Below, piece after piece: positions 47,381 to 51,138 of a stretch of 51,138 nucleotides of DNA (its first letter is position 1; every line of letters starts with the position of its first letter). The position numbers and the translations under genes are program-made. The DNA comes from Promicromonospora umidemergens (GTDB lineage: Bacteria; Actinomycetota; Actinomycetes; Actinomycetales; Cellulomonadaceae): the NCBI RefSeq assembly GCF_024171995.1, contig NZ_JAMTCT010000032.1, forward strand, positions 1 to 51,138. Direction: 5' to 3'. The notes under the pieces are model-generated. The model was not told the origin of the DNA, ran no database searches, and was given only the letters and a program-made list of their open reading frames with translations.

Positions 47381-48586
47381 GTGATCCAGCGCAACAGCTT
47401 GCGTGTGCTCTCGCTGTACGAAGGCTTCTTCAGCGGTGGGGCTCGTGTCCTGCACTCGACAGTGGTCGCCGGTCTGCATCAGGGCGGCCGTCAGCAGCAT
47501 TCCGTGCTGAGCCTGCACCACGAGGTCCGGCGTGAGGCCACCCTCCAGCGGATGGAGGACGACCCCCGCTACCACGCCCTGCGCGCCGCCGGCGTCCGCA
47601 TCGGTTCCCTGGGCCGGAGCACCGACGCGGGCCACGACCCGCGCGTCTTCTCCGAGGCGGAGCTCCGGGCCGCGGTGCGCCAGGCAGCCGGCTCGCACGT
47701 GGTGCTCTCGCTCAAGGAGCAGCCGCTCCGGCTCGTGAACCAGGACGCGTTCCCGGACCGCCCGGTGATCGCGTGCCTGCACCGGTCCGACCCGGAACAC
47801 CAGGGCGACGCGCTCGGTGACCTCCTGACCGCTGCGGAGCGCGGCCGGCTCGCCGCCGTCGTCTGCTGTGCGGAGTCCACGCGGGACGCCTACCGCGAGG
47901 CCGGCGTGCCCGCCGGCCTGCTCCGGGTGGTGCCGAACGGCATCAACCTCGCCCGGTTCCGCCCGGTCCAGGGCGCGCGCCGGCTGGCCCTGCGGGGGGC
48001 GGCCGGGGTGCCGAGCGACGCGTCGGTCGTCGTCTACGCCGCGCGGTACGACGAGATGAAGAACCCCGAGCTCTTCCTCCGGTCGGCCCGCACGTTCCTG
48101 GAGCTCGAGCCCCGCGGCCACGTCCTGATGTGCGGCGCCGGGATGAGCGCGGCCAACCTCGAGCTGCGGAACGACCTCGCCCGCATCTTCGGCGACCGGC
48201 CCGACCTGCTCGAACGCCTGAACCTGCTGGGTGTGCGCCACGACATGGAGCTGGTCTACGCGACGGCCGACGTCGTGGCCCTCACCTCGACGTTCGGCGA
48301 GGCAGCGCCGCTGTGCCTCATCGAGGGCTCGATGTGCGGGGCGGTGCCGGTCACCACCCCCGTTGGCGACGCGCCGTCGATAGTCGAGCGCATCGGGTTC
48401 GTGACGTCGTTCGAGCCGGCCGAGATCGCCGCGACCTGGATCGAGGCAGCGGCCCGGCGCGCCGAGCTGGAGTCCGCGCGGACCGCCGTCCGGCCCCGGT
48501 TCAGCCACGTCCGGATGATCGCCGGCTACTCGAGCATCATCGAGCGCACCCACCGCGAGGCGGCGCTGCGGCCGGCCCGGGTCTGA
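47381..48586 (+). CDS. Glycosyltransferase family 4
   Basis: A 401-residue GT-B glycosyltransferase. The N-terminal half begins LRVLSLYEGFFSGGARVLHSTVVAGL, where GGA is the usual donor-loop glycine motif. The C-terminal half contains VPNGINLARFRPV, VVYAARYDEMKNPELFLRSA and the EX7E-type region TFGEAAPLCLIEGSMCGAVPVTTPVGDAPSIV. It would add a sugar from a nucleotide donor to an exported or cell-wall acceptor, not identifiable here. GTG at 47381 has AGGAGGT 7 bases upstream, better than the two GTGs just before it. Followed by a copy of the dispersed palindrome. Confidence 0.87.
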   Translation: MIQRNSLRVLSLYEGFFSGGARVLHSTVVAGLHQGGRQQHSVLSLHHEVRREATLQRMEDDPRYHALRAAGVRIGSLGRSTDAGHDPRVFSEAELRAAVRQAAGSHVVLSLKEQPLRLVNQDAFPDRPVIACLHRSDPEHQGDALGDLLTAAERGRLAAVVCCAESTRDAYREAGVPAGLLRVVPNGINLARFRPVQGARRLALRGAAGVPSDASVVVYAARYDEMKNPELFLRSARTFLELEPRGHVLMCGAGMSAANLELRNDLARIFGDRPDLLERLNLLGVRHDMELVYATADVVALTSTFGEAAPLCLIEGSMCGAVPVTTPVGDAPSIVERIGFVTSFEPAEIAATWIEAAARRAELESARTAVRPRFSHVRMIAGYSSIIERTHREAALRPARV

Positions 48587-48594
48587 CGGCCCGT

Positions 48595-48677
48595 CCGCTC
48601 CGGATGGTCGGCAGGACGTCAGATGATCGGCAGTCCGAGCTGCCGATCACCTGACGTCCTGCCGACCATCGGAGCGG
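48595..48677. repeat. Dispersed palindromic element, copy C (also likely terminator)
   Basis: Arms 48595-48630 and 48643-48677 with a 12-base loop; about 35 paired bases with one bulge and one mismatch. The inner arm reads GGTCGGCAGGACGTCAGATG, differing by few bases from copies A and B. It lies between the GT4 gene and the LacI gene. Confidence 0.87.
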
Positions 48678-48728
48678 CCCGCCCCCTTCCCGAACCCAAG
48701 GACCCGCGGGACACGGCAAGATGACCTC

Positions 48729-49820
48729 ATGTCCGACGCCCCCGTCACCCTGAGCCAGGTCGCCCGCGAGGCCGGTGTCTCGCTCGCCACGGCGTCGCGC
48801 GCCATCAACGGGAGCGCCACGCGCAGCGTCCGCCAGGACCTGCGCGAGCGCGTCCTGGAGACGGCACGCCGCCTCGACTACTCACCGGACCCGAGCGCCC
48901 AGGCCATGGCCCGCGGCCGGACGTCGGCCCTCGGGCTCGTCGTGCACGACATCGCCGACGCGTACTTCTCGACCATCGCGGCGGGCGTGACGCGCGCCGC
49001 CGAGCGCGAGGGCCTCATCGTGACCCTGGCGTCCACCGAGCAGAGGCGGGACCGCGAGGTCGCCTTCGTCGAGCTCGCGCGGCGCCAGCGGTCGCGCGCG
49101 ATCATCCTGGCCGGCAGCCGGTCCGTGCCGCCGGAGACCCTGCCGGGGACGCTCTCGGCGGAGGCCGGCACCCGGATGGAGAGCGACGCCAAGGCCCTGG
49201 AGGCCGCGCTGACCTCGTTCCGGGAGGCCGGCGGCGGCGTGGCGACGATCGGCCAGGGCGTCGGCGACCTGCCCGTCGTGGAGATCGACAACGCGGGCGG
49301 CGCCGGAGCCCTCGCGCGGGCGCTCCACGAGCTCGGGTACCGACGCTTCGGGGTGCTCACCGGTCCGCCCGACCTGCGCACCGCGGCCGACCGCACCAAG
49401 GGCTTCCTCGACACGCTCGCCGCGCTGGGCTGCCCGGCGCTCGACCGGGACGTGGTGGACGGGGCCTTCACGCGCGACGGCGGCCACGACGCCATGACGA
49501 GGCTGCTCTCGCGCACCGGCGCCGCGACGGCCGACTCTCAGCCGGACCGGCCCGAGCTGGTGTTCGCCGTCAACGACGTCATGGCGGTGGGCGCGATGGC
49601 GGCCGTCCGCGACGCGGGCCTCAGCGTGCCCGACGACGTCGCGGTGGCCGGGTTCGACGACATCCACACCCTGCGCGACGTGTCCCCAGGGCTCACGACC
49701 GTGCGGATCCCGCTGGACGAGGTCAGCGAGGCGGCGACCATGCTGGCCCTGGGAGCCGAGGCGTCCGGCACGGTGGTGCGGGGCGACGTCGTCCTGCGGG
49801 ACTCCACCCCGCGGCGCTAG
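48729..49820 (+). CDS. LacI family transcriptional regulator
   Basis: A 363-residue LacI/GalR regulator: TLSQVAREAGVSLATASRAINGSAT at the N-terminus, hinge YSPDPSAQAMARGRT, and sensor domain with LGLVVHDIADAYFSTIAAGV, VFAVNDVMAVGAMAAV and DVAVAGFDDIHTLRDVSPGLTTV. About 80 bases downstream is the Gfo/Idh gene with a GGAAAGCGCATTCCC site in front, the likely operator. The same motif core occurs before the Gfo/Idh gene at 29308, so the regulator may act on both. No such site is seen before its own start. Confidence 0.92.
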   Translation: MSDAPVTLSQVAREAGVSLATASRAINGSATRSVRQDLRERVLETARRLDYSPDPSAQAMARGRTSALGLVVHDIADAYFSTIAAGVTRAAEREGLIVTLASTEQRRDREVAFVELARRQRSRAIILAGSRSVPPETLPGTLSAEAGTRMESDAKALEAALTSFREAGGGVATIGQGVGDLPVVEIDNAGGAGALARALHELGYRRFGVLTGPPDLRTAADRTKGFLDTLAALGCPALDRDVVDGAFTRDGGHDAMTRLLSRTGAATADSQPDRPELVFAVNDVMAVGAMAAVRDAGLSVPDDVAVAGFDDIHTLRDVSPGLTTVRIPLDEVSEAATMLALGAEASGTVVRGDVVLRDSTPRR

Positions 49821-49859
49821 AGCATGTCGCGACGAGCGGCCGGTGCGCTATGGTGGGCC

Positions 49860-49874
49860 GGAAAGCGCATTCCC
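49860..49874. promoter_or_regulatory. LacI-type operator before the Gfo/Idh gene
   Basis: GGAAAGCGCATTCCC, an imperfect palindrome (arms GGAA/TTCC around GCGC), 25 bases upstream of the GTG start, next to the LacI gene. Shares GGAAAGCGC with 30797-30810. Confidence 0.6.
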
Positions 49875-49898
49875 AGTTACGACGATGGAGTCTTGCCC

Positions 49899-51050
49899 GT
49901 GACCACACTTCGCATCGCCATGAACGGCGTCACCGGCCGCATGGGTTACCGCCAGCACCTCGTGCGCTCGATCCTGCCGATCCGCGACCAGGGCGGCGTC
50001 ACGCTCCCCGACGGTTCCCGGATCCAGGTCGAGCCCGTGCTGGTGGGCCGCAACGCGGACAAGCTCAAAGAGCTCGCCGCGCTGCACGACGTCAAGCACT
50101 GGACCACCGACGTCGACGCCGCCATCGCGGACGCCGACATCGTGTTCGACGCCGCCATGACCAACCTGCGCCCCGCGACGCTCGCCAAGGCGATGCGCCA
50201 GGGCAAGCACGTCTACACCGAGAAGCCGACGGCGGAGACGCTCACCGAGGCCATCGAGCTCGCGCGGCTCCAGGCCGAGACGGGCGTGACCGTCGGCGTC
50301 GTGCACGACAAGCTGTACCTCCCGGGCCTGGTGAAGCTGCGCCGCCTCGTGGACGAGGGGTTCTTCGGCCGCATCCTGTCGCTGCGCGGCGAGTTCGGCT
50401 ACTGGGTGTTCGAGGGCGACTCGCAGCCCGCCCAGCGCCCCTCCTGGAACTACCGCACCGAGGACGGCGGCGGCATCACCACCGACATGTTCTGCCACTG
50501 GAACTACGTGCTGGAGGGCATCCTCGGGCAGGTCAAGACGGTGACGGCCAAGACGGTCACGCACATCCCGGCCCGCTGGGACGAGTCCGGCAAGGAGTAT
50601 GCGGCGACGGCCGACGACGCCGCGTACGGCATCTTCGACCTCACCACCCCGGGCGGGGACGACGTCGTCGCGCAGATCAACTCGTCCTGGGCCGTGCGCG
50701 TGTTCCGCGACGAGCTGGTCGAGTTCCAGGTGGACGGCACCCACGGCTCCGCCGTCGCGGGCCTGCGCGAGTGCCGCGCCCAGCACCGCTCGCACACGCC
50801 CAAGCCCGTCTGGAACCCGGACCTGCCGGTCACCGAGCCGTTCCGCGACCAGTGGCTCGACGTCCCCGCGAACGCCGACCTCGACAACGGCTTCAAGCTG
50901 CAGTGGGAGGAGTTCCTGACCGACGTCGTCGCCGGGCGCCCGCACCGCTACGACCTGCTGTCGGCCGCGCGCGGAGTGCAGCTGGCCGAGCTGGGGATGC
51001 GGTCGTCGGCGGAGGGCCGCCGTCTCGACGTCCCGGAGATCGTGCTGTGA
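49899..51050 (+). CDS. Gfo/Idh/MocA family oxidoreductase
   Basis: A 383-residue NAD(P)-dependent dehydrogenase-like protein. The Rossmann start is LRIAMNGVTGRMGYRQHLVRS, an unusual GVTGRMG glycine motif; the EKP site is GKHVYTEKPTAETLTEA. The C-terminal domain contains EDGGGITTDMFCHWNYVLEGILG, with the conserved Asp and His of this superfamily, and GTHGSAVAGLRECRAQHRS. It ends in GVQLAELGMRSSAEGRRLDVPEIVL. GGAG lies 8 bases before the GTG. First gene of an operon that runs out of the window, controlled by the LacI-type site at 49860. Confidence 0.88.
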   Translation: MTTLRIAMNGVTGRMGYRQHLVRSILPIRDQGGVTLPDGSRIQVEPVLVGRNADKLKELAALHDVKHWTTDVDAAIADADIVFDAAMTNLRPATLAKAMRQGKHVYTEKPTAETLTEAIELARLQAETGVTVGVVHDKLYLPGLVKLRRLVDEGFFGRILSLRGEFGYWVFEGDSQPAQRPSWNYRTEDGGGITTDMFCHWNYVLEGILGQVKTVTAKTVTHIPARWDESGKEYAATADDAAYGIFDLTTPGGDDVVAQINSSWAVRVFRDELVEFQVDGTHGSAVAGLRECRAQHRSHTPKPVWNPDLPVTEPFRDQWLDVPANADLDNGFKLQWEEFLTDVVAGRPHRYDLLSAARGVQLAELGMRSSAEGRRLDVPEIVL

Positions 51051-51122
51051 CGAAGGGTGCAGCGCAGGGTGCGGGGCGAGGAACGAGCCACGCGCCCGAA
51101 GCGGAACACAAGGAACAGCACG

Positions 51123-51138
51123 GGAGGGCACAGCTGTG
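51123..51138 (+). other. Ribosome-binding site and start codon of a gene beyond the window
   Basis: GGGAGG (51123-51128) is followed, 7 bases later, by GTG as the last three bases of the window. The rest of the 85 bases after the Gfo/Idh stop shows no other feature. Confidence 0.4.

Overview
The window is high-GC DNA with actinobacterial style: many GTG starts, ATGA/GTGA stop-start overlaps, a 13E12-type DUF222-HNH protein, F420-type enzymes, and many LacI-family regulators beside secreted carbohydrate-active enzymes. A soil or plant-litter member of the Micrococcales (Cellulomonas/Promicromonospora/Isoptericola-like) is the best guess; this is inference from gene content, not a search. No rRNA, tRNA, CRISPR array or insertion sequence was found.

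Layout. 1-1583: DUF222-HNH protein cut by the window edge. 1759-5310: a coupled minus-strand operon (deazaflavin-type reductase, zinc-free medium-chain reductase, ThuA-like protein, LinA-like nucleotidyltransferase) divergent from a TetR regulator across two tandem palindromes. 5344-9156: DadA-like amino-acid oxidoreductase, aldo/keto reductase, Fic protein. 9285-17701: GH19 chitinase, a LacI regulator, and a three-gene operon of secreted proteins that all carry F5/8-type C (CBM32-like) domains; the same 17-bp operator lies in front of the regulator and of the operon. 17793-30732: a pectin/uronate locus with altronate dehydratase, a sugar ABC importer, a LacI regulator fused to a DUF6807 (PmoA-like) domain, two Gfo/Idh/MocA dehydrogenases, an AEC transporter and a PL1 pectate lyase. 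A GAGAAACCGGTTTCCC-type operator occurs in front of the pectate lyase and in the divergent promoter region of the fused regulator and importer. 30879-32538: a KAS III-like synthase and SprT-like metalloprotein. 32740-36284: a 5'-truncated Rhs polymorphic-toxin gene with a coupled membrane-protein (candidate immunity) gene and another small membrane protein. 36702-42109: YwqG-like protein, a fused LLM/FAD-oxidase enzyme with divergent MarR regulator, a HigBA-type toxin-antitoxin pair and a FadR-type regulator. 42180-45234: lutABC lactate oxidation operon. 45239-48586: DUF2000 protein, AraC regulator, uridine-kinase-like protein and GT4 glycosyltransferase. 48729-51138: another LacI regulator, a Gfo/Idh/MocA gene, and a start codon at the window edge.

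The most notable signals are: (i) a LacI-DUF6807 fused regulator with a perfect 14-bp stem hairpin exactly in the linker between its two halves; (ii) a dispersed palindromic element in three copies, two intergenic and one lying in frame inside lutC, adding about 21 residues to the protein; (iii) an inferred pectin regulon tied together by a shared operator; and (iv) an orphan Rhs C-terminal toxin/immunity module.
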